Shown piece by piece: positions 1 to 8,476 of a stretch of DNA of 64,000 nt. Position 1 is the first letter of the stretch; the number at the start of each line of letters is the position of its first letter. Location: the NCBI GenBank assembly GCA_963705515.1, contig CAVPJV010000008.1, forward strand, positions 496,001 through 560,000. Direction: 5' to 3'. The DNA is from Gaiellasilicea sp963705515 (GTDB lineage: Bacteria > Actinomycetota > Thermoleophilia > Gaiellales > Gaiellaceae). The position numbers and the translations under genes were made by a program. Under the pieces are notes generated by a model. The model was not told the origin of the DNA, made no database searches, and was given only the letters and a program-made list of their open reading frames with translations.

Positions 1-111
1 TACGACGGGCACACCGATCCCGAGGTGGCCGAGGCGCTCCGCGGGACGCACTGGTACGAGGTGCACGAGTACGCCGAGCGCGGCCCCGGCTCGGGTCAGT
101 CAGCCGCCTAG
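1..111 (+). CDS. C-terminal end of an unidentified protein (partial)
   Basis: An open frame enters from the left edge and ends at TAG 109-111, giving 36 residues that finish in a Gly/Ser/Ala tail (GPGSGQSAA). The start is outside the window. The core reads like ordinary protein (EVAEALRGTHWYEVHEYAE), but I cannot assign a family. It overlaps the end of the convergent PHP gene by 12 bases. Confidence 0.55.
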   Translation, partial: YDGHTDPEVAEALRGTHWYEVHEYAERGPGSGQSAA

Positions 112-1662
112 GAGCTTCGCCAACGACAGCGTGTTGAGGACGGAGCCGCGAGGAGCGGCCCCGCGCCGCGCCGTCGTCACCGAGAGCGCCATGTTGCCGA
201 GCCCGCGGACGGAGTGGGCGTCGGTCGAGCAGACGATCGGGACGCCGGCGGCGAGCGCCTCGCGCACGTGCGCGCCGGACAGGTCGAGCCGGTCGGGGAG
301 GCCGTTCACCTCGACCGCGACGCCCGTCTCGAGCGCGACCTCGAAGACGCGGTCGAGGTCGAGGGCATTCTCGGGGCGGTGGTTGAGGATCCGTCCTTTC
401 GGGTGCGAAAGGCACGAGGCAGCGGGATGGCGCATTGCCTCGACGACCCGGTCGGTGATCGCCTGGCGGGGCGCGCGCTGGCCGGCGTGGAGGCTGATCT
501 GCACCCATTCGAGCTCGGCGAGCACGTCGTCCGGGAGGTCGAGCGACCCGTCCGGGAGGATGTCGCACTCGCTCCCGCGCAGGATCCGGAACGGAGCGAG
601 CAGCTCGTTCGCGGCGGCGATCTCCTCGGCCTGACGGCGGAGGTCGTCGGCGTCGAGCCCTGGGACGACGCGGACGTTGCGCGTGTGGTCGCAGATCGCC
701 AGGTACTCGTAGCCGAGCACCTGCGCGGCGCGGCCCATCTCCTCTACGGTCGCCTTGCCGTCGGAGGCCGTTGAGTGGACGTGCAGATCGCCGCGGATGT
801 CAGCGAGCTCGAGCAGGTCGGGCGGTGGAGGAGGCGCATCGAGCTCGCGCAGCTCGGGCGGCGGAAGCGGCTCGCGCGGACGGTCGCTCTGTGCGGCCAC
901 CCACTCCGGCGAGCCGATTGCACGGATGAGTTCCCGGTCCCAGCTCTCCGCTGTCGCGCCGATCACCTCGATCGGGTAGCCGTCGGCCGTGACGGCGACG
1001 ACCCGGCGCTCGTCGCGCTCCAGCACGGCGACGAGCTGCGGCATGCCCTCAGCCTCCCCGAGCCGCCCCTGCGGAACGACGACGGCGAAGCGGGTCGAGA
1101 GCTCGCAGCCGCGCCGCGGGTCGCCTGCCGGCTCGCCGCCGAGCGCTGCCGCCACCTCGCCGACGAGGGCGAGCGCGCGGTTCAGGGTCATCCCGCGCCG
1201 CGGCCTCGCGGTCGCGAGCCCTGCGAGGCCCTCGTTGATCCGCGCAGCCGTCTTCGGCCCGATCCCGGGCACGACGTCGAGCCTGCCTGCCGCCGCTGCT
1301 TCCCGCAGCTCCGGCAGCGTCCTGATCCCGAGCGCGTGCCCGAGCTCGCGCATCCGCTTTGCCGAGACGCCGAGCAGTGCCGCAACGCCGACGAGCTCCG
1401 GCAGCGCCTGCGCCTCCAGCTCGTCCAGCTCGGCGATCCGTCCCGTCTCGACGAGCTCGCGCAGCCGCGTCTCGATTCCCGGCCCGATCCCGGCCAGCTC
1501 GCGCGCGCGACCCTGGCGCACGAGCGCACCGACGTCGGCGGGCGTGGAGCGGATCATGTCCGCCGCACGGCGGTACGCGCGCACGGTGTAGTGGCCGGAG
1601 CCGTTGAGGTCGAGCAGGGCGGCGAACGCGTCGAGGCGGTCGGCGAGGGTCGCGTTGTCCAC
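100..1662 (-). CDS. PolX-like PHP-domain protein with degenerate polymerase core
   Basis: 520 aa with GTG start. The layout follows bacterial DNA polymerase X: N-terminal helix-hairpin-helix region (about residues 1-150, with GIGPGIETRLREL and VPGIGPKTAARI), a palm-like middle (about 160-290) and a C-terminal PHP phosphoesterase domain (about 290-520). The PHP metal motifs are present: DLHVHST, CDHT, GSECDIL, SHPKGR and STDAHS. The nucleotidyltransferase motif, normally GSxRR followed by an Asp-x-Asp pair, reads GDPRRGCELSTRFAVVV, so both catalytic Asp are missing. Polymerase activity is therefore unlikely, while nuclease or phosphatase activity of the PHP domain is plausible. It is transcribed divergently from cofC with only 17 bases between start codons. 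Confidence 0.88.
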   Translation of the reverse strand: MDNATLADRLDAFAALLDLNGSGHYTVRAYRRAADMIRSTPADVGALVRQGRARELAGIGPGIETRLRELVETGRIAELDELEAQALPELVGVAALLGVSAKRMRELGHALGIRTLPELREAAAAGRLDVVPGIGPKTAARINEGLAGLATARPRRGMTLNRALALVGEVAAALGGEPAGDPRRGCELSTRFAVVVPQGRLGEAEGMPQLVAVLERDERRVVAVTADGYPIEVIGATAESWDRELIRAIGSPEWVAAQSDRPREPLPPPELRELDAPPPPPDLLELADIRGDLHVHSTASDGKATVEEMGRAAQVLGYEYLAICDHTRNVRVVPGLDADDLRRQAEEIAAANELLAPFRILRGSECDILPDGSLDLPDDVLAELEWVQISLHAGQRAPRQAITDRVVEAMRHPAASCLSHPKGRILNHRPENALDLDRVFEVALETGVAVEVNGLPDRLDLSGAHVREALAAGVPIVCSTDAHSVRGLGNMALSVTTARRGAAPRGSVLNTLSLAKLLGG

Positions 1663-1679
1663 GACTAGAGTCTTGCCCG

Positions 1680-2279
1680 ATGACGCAGATCGTGGTCCCC
1701 TACCGCGGCGAAAACGGCAAGCGACGGCTCGACACGTCCGACGACGCCCGCTCGCAGCTCGCCCTGGCGATGCTCGGAGACGTGCTCGCGGCGGCGACCG
1801 TGACCGGCCGCACGCTCGTCGTCACCGACGACAAGGCAGGCCGCGCGCTGGCAGCGGAGCTCGGAGCCGAGCCGCTTGCGGACGCGCCAGGCGGGCAGGG
1901 AGCCGCTGTCGCCGCTGCGCTCGAGCGGCTGGGCGAGGGCACCGTGCTCGTCGTCAACGCCGACGTGCCCTGCGTCGTCCCCCACGATCTGCGCACCCTC
2001 GCGGGCGCGGCCGAGCTCGGTGCGATCGGCTACGTCGAGGCCGAGGACGGGACCACGAACGCGCTGGCGCTGCCGGCGAAGGATCACTTTGCGCCGCTGT
2101 ACGGCGGCGGCAGCGCCGCCCGCTTCCGCGACCACGCCGACAGCCTCGGCGTCCCGGCGATCTCCTGCGCGATCCCGAACCTGAGCGACGACGTCGACAC
2201 GCTCGACGATCTGGATCGAATTGGGTTGCGAGCCGGTCCGAGGACGCAGGCCGCGATCGGTCGCGCGCTGCACCGGTGA
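1680..2279 (+). CDS. cofC: 2-phospho-L-lactate (or phosphoenolpyruvate) guanylyltransferase
   Basis: 199 aa, ATG start. This enzyme activates 2-phospholactate or phosphoenolpyruvate with GTP for coenzyme F420 synthesis (CofC/FbiD family). The N-terminus VVPYRGENGKRRL matches the nucleotide-binding start of the family, and VLVVNADVPCV is the metal-binding Asp motif of the nucleotidyltransferase fold. It is the first gene of a tight F420 operon; its TGA overlaps the GTG of cofD. The family assignment is strong from both sequence and context. The exact substrate (2PL or PEP) cannot be read from the sequence. Confidence 0.93.
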   Translation: MTQIVVPYRGENGKRRLDTSDDARSQLALAMLGDVLAAATVTGRTLVVTDDKAGRALAAELGAEPLADAPGGQGAAVAAALERLGEGTVLVVNADVPCVVPHDLRTLAGAAELGAIGYVEAEDGTTNALALPAKDHFAPLYGGGSAARFRDHADSLGVPAISCAIPNLSDDVDTLDDLDRIGLRAGPRTQAAIGRALHR

Positions 2280-3181
2280 GGGTCGTCCTCCTCTCCGGCG
2301 GCGTCGGCGGCGCGCGCTTCGCCCGCGGCCTCGTCGATGCGGCCGGCGCCGCGAATCTGACGATCGTCGGCAACGTCGGCGACGATCTCGACGTGCTCGG
2401 GATGTCGGTCTCGCCCGACCTCGACAGCATCCTCTACGCGCTCGCCGGGCTCCACGACGAGGAACGCGGCTGGGGACGGGCCGGCGAGACATGGGAGGCG
2501 CTCGGAACCGTGTCGAGCCTCGGTGGCGAGGCCTGGTTCCGGCTCGGCGACCGCGATCTCGGCTTGCACCTCGTTCGCACGCAGGCGCTGCGCGCGGGGG
2601 AGCCACTGTCCGCCGTCACCGCCCGGCTCGCACGGGCGCTCGGGGTCGAGCCCGCGATCCTGCCGGCGACCGACGACCGCCTGCGCACCTGGATCGACAC
2701 GCCGGCTGGGAGCTTTCCGTTCCAGGAGTGGTTCGTCGCGCGCGGTCACCGCGACGAGGTCGACGGCGTCCGCTTCGAGGGCGAGGCGCACGCGGCTCCG
2801 GGCGTGCTCGAGGCGCTCGAGGCGGCCGACGCGATCCTGATCGCGCCCTCGAACCCCTACGTGAGCATCTGGCCGATCCTCGCCGTGCCGGAGATCCGGG
2901 CGGCGCTGGAGGCGCGCCGTGTCCCCTGCGTCGCTGTCAGCCCGCTCGTCGGCGGCCGCGCGGTCAAGGGACCGGCAGACCGTATGCTCGCGCGGATGGC
3001 GGGCGGCACGACACCGGAGCACGTCGCGGGCTGCTACTCGGGCCTGATCGACGCGCTCGTCGTGGACGAGTCCGATCCCAACGGGCCGGACGCGGTGCGC
3101 CGCGTGGCGACCAAGACGCTGATGACCGACCTGGCCGCCTCGCGCCGCCTCGCCGAGACGGCGCTCGGGGCGGCCGCATGA
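2276..3181 (+). CDS. cofD: 2-phospho-L-lactate transferase (F420 synthesis)
   Basis: 301 aa. Transfers the lactyl-phosphate (or enolpyruvyl) moiety to the deazaflavin Fo, giving (dehydro-)F420-0 (CofD/FbiA family). The N-terminus VVLLSGGVGGARFARGL is the family glycine-rich nucleotide motif, followed by GNVGDDLDVLGMSVSPDLDS and IAPSNPYVSIWPIL, both typical of CofD. The GTG start at 2276 overlaps the cofC stop in a GTGA arrangement, and the TGA overlaps the ATG of npdG, which indicates translational coupling. Confidence 0.95.
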   Translation: MRVVLLSGGVGGARFARGLVDAAGAANLTIVGNVGDDLDVLGMSVSPDLDSILYALAGLHDEERGWGRAGETWEALGTVSSLGGEAWFRLGDRDLGLHLVRTQALRAGEPLSAVTARLARALGVEPAILPATDDRLRTWIDTPAGSFPFQEWFVARGHRDEVDGVRFEGEAHAAPGVLEALEAADAILIAPSNPYVSIWPILAVPEIRAALEARRVPCVAVSPLVGGRAVKGPADRMLARMAGGTTPEHVAGCYSGLIDALVVDESDPNGPDAVRRVATKTLMTDLAASRRLAETALGAAA

Positions 3182-3795
3182 AGGTCGCGGTCGTCGGCGG
3201 CACCGGCAAGTTCGGGCAGGCCGTGGCGAAGCGGCTCGTCGACGCCGGCATCGAGGTCGTGATCGGCTCCCGCGACGCGGAGCGGGCACGAGCGACGGCT
3301 GCTGACCTCGGCGCCACGGGGGCGAACAACGACGACGCCGTCCGCGGCGTCGACCTCGTCGTCTTCGCCGTGAACGCGGATGCCGCCGTCGAGACCGCGC
3401 GCGACCTGCGCCAGTCGATCGGGTCGACGCCGGTTCTGTCGGTGTGCGCCGAGCTCGAGTTCGGTCCCGGCGGCGTCAAGCCGACGGCGGCGCCGACGTC
3501 GATCGCGAAGCGGATCGAGGACGAGCTCGACGCGCCCGTCGTGGCCGGCCTGCATTCGCTCGCCGCGGCCAACCTCGCCGCGGCCCCATGCGACGAGGAC
3601 GCGCTCGTTTGCGGGGACGACGCGCCGGCGAAGGAGCTCGCGCTCGATCTGGCCGCGCGCCTCGTCTCCGGCAAGGCCGTCGACTGCGGGCCGCTCGCGA
3701 GCGCGCGTGCGCTCGAGGGGATGACCGCGGTGATCGTGAACGTCAACAAGCGCTACAAGGCGCACGCGGGCGTGCGCATCTCCGGCATCCCGTGA
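3178..3795 (+). CDS. npdG: NADPH-dependent F420 reductase
   Basis: 205 aa. Moves hydride between NADP(H) and F420. The N-terminus VAVVGGTGKFGQAVAKRL is the Rossmann glycine motif and IGSRDAERA supplies the residues expected to bind the NADP phosphate. The C-terminal half ends with LEGMTAVIVNVNKRYKAHAG, as in the family. It starts in an ATGA overlap with cofD. Placement inside the F420 synthesis operon supports F420 rather than a generic NADP reductase. Confidence 0.92.
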   Translation: MKVAVVGGTGKFGQAVAKRLVDAGIEVVIGSRDAERARATAADLGATGANNDDAVRGVDLVVFAVNADAAVETARDLRQSIGSTPVLSVCAELEFGPGGVKPTAAPTSIAKRIEDELDAPVVAGLHSLAAANLAAAPCDEDALVCGDDAPAKELALDLAARLVSGKAVDCGPLASARALEGMTAVIVNVNKRYKAHAGVRISGIP

Positions 3796-3832
3796 CCAGC
3801 GGCGGAGGCTCGACGGAGCCGCCAGGAGCGGA

Positions 3833-3853
3833 GATGTCGGCTTTGCCGACATC
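3833..3853 (+). promoter_or_regulatory. Hairpin covering the cofE start codon
   Basis: A perfect 9-bp inverted repeat (GATGTCGGC / GCCGACATC) with a TTT loop contains the ATG of cofE in its left arm, just after the Shine-Dalgarno AGGAG. Such a stem would hide the start codon unless ribosomes arriving from npdG melt it, so it could make cofE translation depend on upstream translation. The pairing is read directly; the regulatory role is inference. Confidence 0.5.
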
Positions 3854-4601
3854 GGAGCGGGGAAGCGAGATCCGGGTGATCCCGCTCGAGGGCATCCCGG
3901 AGATCGAGGACGGCGACGACCTTGCGGCGCTGCTGCTCGACGCGGCGGGGCGGGCAGGCGGCTTCGAGGACGCGGACGTGCTCGTCGTCGCCCAGAAGGC
4001 GGTCTCGAAGGCCGAGGGCCGCGTCGTGCGGCTGGACGACGTCGAGCCGTCGCCACAGGCGCTGGAGCTCGCCGACGACCGCGATCCCCGACACGTCGAG
4101 TGGATCCTTCGCGAGAGCGCCCACGTCGTCAGGGTGCGGCCGCCGCTGATCATCTCCGAGACGAGGCACGGCTACGTCTGCGCGTCGGCCGGTGTCGACG
4201 CCTCGAACGCGAAGGGGGAGGGGACGCTCGTCCTGCTCCCGCTCGATCCCGACGCCTCCGCCGCCCGGATCCGCGATGCGATCCGCGCGCGCGTGGGCCG
4301 CGACGTCGGCGTGATCGTCAGCGACTCGTTCGGGCGGCCGTTCCGCCAAGGGACGACCGAGGTCGCACTCGGCGTCGCGGGCCTGACGCCGATGCGCGAC
4401 CTCCGCGGCGTCCGCGACAGCGCCGGCTACGAGCTGCACGCGACCCAGATCGCGGTCGCGGATGAGCTGGCAGGCGCCGCCGAGCTCGTGATGGGCAAGG
4501 TGAACGGGATTCCGGCAGCGGTGATTCGCGGCGTCGATCTCCGAGGGCCGGGCACGGGAGCCGACCTCCCCATCCCCGAGGAGCGCGACCTCTTCCGCTA
4601 G
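3834..4601 (+). CDS. cofE: Coenzyme F420-0:L-glutamate ligase
   Basis: 255 aa from ATG 3834. Adds gamma-linked glutamates to F420-0 using GTP. Family motifs seen: VIPLEGIPEIEDGDDLA near the start, LVVAQKAVSKAEGR, SAGVDASNAKGEGTLVLLP, SDSFGRPFRQGTTEVALGVAG and GKVNGIPAAVIRGV. It lacks the C-terminal nitroreductase domain of mycobacterial FbiB, so it resembles the stand-alone archaeal form. AGGAG at 3824-3828 lies five bases before ATG 3834, which decides for this start. GTG 3792, overlapping the npdG stop in a GTGA, is a possible alternative giving 14 extra residues. Confidence 0.92.
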   Translation: MSALPTSERGSEIRVIPLEGIPEIEDGDDLAALLLDAAGRAGGFEDADVLVVAQKAVSKAEGRVVRLDDVEPSPQALELADDRDPRHVEWILRESAHVVRVRPPLIISETRHGYVCASAGVDASNAKGEGTLVLLPLDPDASAARIRDAIRARVGRDVGVIVSDSFGRPFRQGTTEVALGVAGLTPMRDLRGVRDSAGYELHATQIAVADELAGAAELVMGKVNGIPAAVIRGVDLRGPGTGADLPIPEERDLFR

Positions 4602-5606
4602 AGCGCCTCGAACGCGAGCGACGCCAGCTTTCTCCCGACCCACGGCGCGAACTTGAAGCCGTGGCCGCTGCAGGGGGAGCCGACGACGATCCGGCCGCGG
4701 CGCTCGAGCAGGAACTCGTCGTTCTCGCGGATCGTGTAGAGGCACGTTTCGAGCCGCGTCGCCGGCCCCGCGAGGCCGAATCGCCGCTCGACCCAGGCCG
4801 CGGTTCGCGCGGCGAGCTCGCGGTCGACGAGCCCGGCCTCGTCCGGATCGACCGGCCGGCCGGTCTGGTGGATGCCCGCCTTGAGCGACCCGCCCGGCGA
4901 TTGCAGCGCGTAGCCGGAGTGAACGCCGGTAGTGGTGTCGATCACGGACGGCAGCGGCTCGGCCCAGTCGAAGTACGAGACGGTCTCGATCGTCGGCGTT
5001 GCATCGACTCCCACGAACGCCGGCGCCCATGCGCCCGCGGTGACGACGGCCGCACGCGCGCTGATGCCGCCGGCCGTGACGCCGTCGCCGGTCTCCTCGA
5101 TTGCATCGACTCGGTGGCGCTCACGCAGCTGCACTCCGGCGGCCGCAGCCCCGGCCGCGAGCGCGGCCACGGCCGCGTCCGCCCGGACGATGCCGCCGTC
5201 GGCCTGGAAGAGGCCGTGCTCGGAGTCGGCCCGGATCCGGAACCGCCGCTCGATCTCGCTCGCGTCGAGCACCTCGAACGGGATTCCGCACGCGGCGAGC
5301 GCGTCTCGGTTCGGCCCCCAGTCCCCGAGGTCGAGCGTGCCCTGGAGGTCGAGCAGCGTGCGTGCCCGACTCAGCCTCGAGCTCACGCCAGAGCGGGAAG
5401 CTCTCCTGCGCGAGCCGGACCCAGCGCTCGTCCGGATAGGACACGCGCACGATCCGCGAGCCGCCGTGGCTCGACCCGCGCTCGTGACCGAGCTCGAATT
5501 GCTCGCAGACGACGACGTCGCGCCCCGCCTGCGCGAGTGCTCGTGCGGTGGCGAGGCCCATCACCCCGGCTCCGACGACCACGACCTCGGTGTCGAAGGC
5601 GCCCAC
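4598..5606 (-). pseudogene. Sarcosine oxidase / N-methyl-amino-acid oxidase-type flavoprotein, frameshifted
   Basis: GTG start at 5606; an FAD-binding motif (VVVVGAGVMGLATARALA) opens the protein, followed by ERGSSHGGSRIVR, typical of monomeric sarcosine oxidase and N-methyltryptophan oxidase. Near 5357 the frame breaks. Removing one G after ESGTH restores a continuous reading into LLDLQGTLDLGDW and on to the C-terminus. The covalent-FAD cysteine context (CLYTIREND) and the C-terminal SGHGFKFAPWVGRKLA are intact. About 335 residues in total, a normal length. The single +1 base looks like a sequence error or a very recent mutation. The substrate is not predictable. It is convergent with cofE. 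Confidence 0.8.
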
Positions 5607-5627
5607 GGGCCGCAGCGTAACGAGCGG

Positions 5628-5846
5628 CTAGCCGAGCAGGTCGAAGAGCTGACGCGGGGTCAGCCGGTGGGTGACGCCGTCCTCGAGCAGCTCGATCCGG
5701 AGTTGCCGTGCCTGCTCGTCCAGTGCGAGCGTCAGCTGGGCGGCGCGGCTCGTGAGCTCGTCGAGCGCCCGCGCCGCAGCGTCGAGCTCGGCCAACAGGT
5801 CGGCCGGGGGCGTCCCGGGGATCGTGGAGGAAGCGGTGAACGTCAT
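5628..5846 (-). CDS. Small helical protein of unknown function
   Basis: 72 aa from ATG 5846, TAG stop. After a short Thr/Ser-rich start the sequence is one amphipathic helical stretch (LLAELDAAARALDELTSRAA), then TPRQLFDLLG. No Cys and no membrane segment. It could be a short coiled-coil partner, but I recognise no family. It lies between the flavoprotein and the HD-GYP regulator on the same strand. Confidence 0.55.
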   Translation of the reverse strand: MTFTASSTIPGTPPADLLAELDAAARALDELTSRAAQLTLALDEQARQLRIELLEDGVTHRLTPRQLFDLLG

Positions 5847-5890
5847 GCCGCTCACCGGTGATCGGCCGGGCGGGACCGCGCTTGAGCGGT

Positions 5891-7036
5891 CTAGCCGGCG
5901 CGGTGGCCCGACGCATGCGCCAGAGCGATCGCGAGCGTCTGCTCGGTCGTGCCGGTGCCCGCCGCCCGCCTGATCGCGAGCACGTCGTCGAACGAGACCA
6001 CGAAGAGGTCGAGCAGGTCGGCGTCGAACTGCGTGCCGCGGCCCTGGAGCATCAGCTCGCGCGCCTCGTCGGGCTGGAATGCCTGCCGGTAGACGCGGTC
6101 CGACGTGAGCGCGTCGAAGACGTCGGCGATCGCGCAGATGCGTCCCTCGACCGGGATCGCGTTGCCCGCGAGCCCGCGCGGGTAACCGGAGCCGTCGATC
6201 CGCTCGTGATGCGTGAGTGCCATCTCGGCGGCGAGATCGAGGAGCTCGACGCCGGAGCCGGCGAGAATCCGATGGCCCATCTCGGCGTGCGCCTCCATCA
6301 CCTCGCGCTCCTCGGCGGTGAGGTGGCCCGGCTTGAGCAGGATCCGGTCGGGGATCCCGATCTTGCCGACGTCGTGCATCGGGCTCGCGATCCGGATCAG
6401 CTCGGCCTGCTCGGCGTCGAGGCCGGCGAGGCGCGCCAGCAGCGCGCAGTAGAGGCTCATCCGGACGATGTGCTCGCCCGTCTCCTGGTTGCGGAACTCC
6501 GCCGCCCAGGAGAGCCGGCGAATCGTCTCCTCGCGCAGGCGGCGCAGCTCGGTGTCGGAGCTCTCGAGCTGCGCGATCGTCTCGCGCAGCGCCGTCGTGC
6601 GCGCGAGCACGGTCTGCTCGAGCATCTCGCGGTGGTTGCGGTTCTCGATCTCGAGCGTGCGGCGGCGGAGCGCGTTGCCGACGTTGATGATCAGCTCGTT
6701 CGGCTTGAACGGTTTCAGCACGTAGCCGTAGGCGCCGAGCTCGATCGCCACCTCCGCGTAGCCGGGGTCGTCCATGCCGGTGACCATCACGACGGCGGTC
6801 TCCGGGTGGTGCGCGAGCACCTCGCGGGTGAAGTCGATTCCGGACTCGCCGGGCATGTTGACGTCGCTGAGCACGAGCGCGACGTGCGTCTCCTTGAGCA
6901 CGCGGCGTGCCGCCGCAGCCGAATCGGCCGTGAGGCACTCGTAGCCGTGGGCTCCGAGGAGCCGCGCGAGGAGGGCACGGATCTGCTCCTCGTCGTCGAC
7001 GATCAGGACCCGTTCGTCGGGGCGCGGCTCGCTCAT
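5891..7036 (-). CDS. Response regulator with HD-GYP phosphodiesterase domain
   Basis: 381 aa. N-terminal receiver domain (residues about 8-125) with the acidic DDEE, phosphoacceptor Asp in LVLSDVNMPG, and Lys in LKPFKP. A coiled-coil linker (130-170) leads to an HD-GYP domain (about 170-345) with HDVGKIGIPD, HAEMG, HHERIDGSGYPRGL and DVFDALTSDR. This is the RpfG architecture: phosphorylation-controlled hydrolysis of cyclic di-GMP. No partner histidine kinase is visible nearby, so it is an orphan regulator here. Complete and typical in length. Confidence 0.93.
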   Translation of the reverse strand: MSEPRPDERVLIVDDEEQIRALLARLLGAHGYECLTADSAAAARRVLKETHVALVLSDVNMPGESGIDFTREVLAHHPETAVVMVTGMDDPGYAEVAIELGAYGYVLKPFKPNELIINVGNALRRRTLEIENRNHREMLEQTVLARTTALRETIAQLESSDTELRRLREETIRRLSWAAEFRNQETGEHIVRMSLYCALLARLAGLDAEQAELIRIASPMHDVGKIGIPDRILLKPGHLTAEEREVMEAHAEMGHRILAGSGVELLDLAAEMALTHHERIDGSGYPRGLAGNAIPVEGRICAIADVFDALTSDRVYRQAFQPDEARELMLQGRGTQFDADLLDLFVVSFDDVLAIRRAAGTGTTEQTLAIALAHASGHRAG

Positions 7037-7053
7037 TAGTGGGTTATCGGCAG

Positions 7054-7422
7054 CTAGGCGCTGTTCTCAACCGCGACGAGCTCGATCCTGTTCTGCCAGG
7101 GATCGGCGACATAACACCTGCGTCTGCCGGGAATCGCGTCGTCCGGAACCACCTCGACCCCGGCGGAGCGGAGCTGCGCGACGAGCTCGTCGTAGCGGGG
7201 GACGGCGAAGGCCGGATGCGCCTTGCGCGCCGGCGCGAACTCCTGCTCGACGCCCACGTGCAGCTGCTGGGCCCCGATCCGGAACCAGACGCCGCCGCGG
7301 GCGCGCAGCGACTCGGGCTTCTCGACCTCCTCGAGGCCGAGCAGCTCGCCGAAGAAGCGGCGCGCCTCTGCCTCGCAGCCGGGCGGCGCGGCCAGCTGGA
7401 CGTGGTCGATGCCGTCGAGCAT
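7054..7422 (-). CDS. VOC-superfamily (glyoxalase/dioxygenase fold) protein
   Basis: 122 aa from ATG 7422, chosen because the fold begins at MLDGIDHVQLAAP. Two beta-alpha-beta-beta-beta repeats are visible, with RRFFGELLGL in the first helix and YVADPWQNRIELV at the end. Metal-ligand candidates are His in DHVQ, His in QLHVGV and Glu in RIELV. The substrate is unknown. It is divergent from the adenosine-deaminase gene with 25 bases between starts, so the two probably share a promoter region. Confidence 0.82.
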   Translation of the reverse strand: MLDGIDHVQLAAPPGCEAEARRFFGELLGLEEVEKPESLRARGGVWFRIGAQQLHVGVEQEFAPARKAHPAFAVPRYDELVAQLRSAGVEVVPDDAIPGRRRCYVADPWQNRIELVAVENSA

Positions 7423-7447
7423 GGCCGCGAAGGATAAAGTCGCCCGA

Positions 7448-8437
7448 ATGCTCTCCGAGGGTCTCGCCGAGCTGCACACCCACCTCGGCGGCTCGGTCGC
7501 CTCCGAGATCCTCTGGTCGCTCGCGCACGAGCAGGGGATCGCGCTGCCGGTGAAGGACTACTGGGAGTTCGACGCGCTCGTCACCGTCTCCGACCCGCGG
7601 GGGGTCGAGAACCTCGACGCGCTCGACCGGATCTACCACTGGACGGAGCTGATCCAGTCGTCGCCGCTGGCGGTCGAGCAGTCCGTGCACGGCGCGATCG
7701 GCGGCGCCTACCGCAGCCAGGGGATCACGACGCTCGAGCTCCGCTTCAACCCGATGAAGCGGAACCGCGGCGGCGAGCGCGACCTCGACCACATCATCCT
7801 CGCCGCGATCCGCGGCCTCGACCGCGCCTCGCTCGAGTACCCGCAGGTGCGCGCGGGGCTGATCCTGATGATGGATCGCACCTTCGACGCGCGCCAGAAC
7901 GAGGTCGTCGTCGAGAAGGCGATCCGCTGGGCCTCGCGCGGCGTCGTCGGGATCGACATCGCCGGTCCGCGGCCCGGCGGCGGCCGCTACGACTACACGC
8001 AGATCACGCCCATGGTCGAGACCGCGCGCGCGGCCGGGCTCGGGATCACGATCCACGTCGGCGAGGAGGGCGAGACCGGCGGTGAGGAGCTGGGCGAGGT
8101 CGTCGAGCACCTGCGCCCCGACCGGATCGGCCACGGCATCCTCGCCGCCAAGGATCCGGAGCTGATGCGGCTTCTCCGCGAGGCAGGCACCGTGCTCGAG
8201 ATCTGCCCGACCTCGAATCTGCTCACGAAGGCGCTCCCCGACGAGGACGCGGTCCGCGAGACGCTCGGAGCGTTCAAGGAGCACGGCGTCGCGTTCACGA
8301 TCGCCACCGACGGGCCGGAGATGATGCGCACGCACCTGCGCGACGAGCTCGAGCTGCTGGAGCGGATCGGTGCGCTGACCCAGGACGAGCTCGTCGCCGC
8401 GAACAGGCGCGGGCACGAAGCCTCGTTCATCCGCTGA
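7448..8437 (+). CDS. Adenosine deaminase family metallohydrolase
   Basis: 329 aa. Zinc amidohydrolase of the adenosine/adenine deaminase family. Motifs in order: ELHTHLGGSV (two metal His), ITIHVGEEGE (metal His and catalytic Glu), DRIGHGI, EICPTSNLL and the final metal Asp region FTIATDGPEMM. The family usually has TDDP in this last motif, while here it is TDGP, so substrate specificity may differ from classical adenosine deaminase. Role: purine salvage or degradation, in line with the many purine genes in the window. The ATG at 7448 sits right before the HTH metal motif, as in the family. Confidence 0.87.
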   Translation: MLSEGLAELHTHLGGSVASEILWSLAHEQGIALPVKDYWEFDALVTVSDPRGVENLDALDRIYHWTELIQSSPLAVEQSVHGAIGGAYRSQGITTLELRFNPMKRNRGGERDLDHIILAAIRGLDRASLEYPQVRAGLILMMDRTFDARQNEVVVEKAIRWASRGVVGIDIAGPRPGGGRYDYTQITPMVETARAAGLGITIHVGEEGETGGEELGEVVEHLRPDRIGHGILAAKDPELMRLLREAGTVLEICPTSNLLTKALPDEDAVRETLGAFKEHGVAFTIATDGPEMMRTHLRDELELLERIGALTQDELVAANRRGHEASFIR

Positions 8438-8476
8438 GGAATCTCACGACGCGGGCGGTCGTTGCGTTGTAGGGAG

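Noticed and set aside
775..1668. Long plus-strand frame opposite the PolX-like gene
   Set aside because: Arg/Ala-rich antisense frame typical of GC-rich DNA, no motifs, fully covered by a clear gene.
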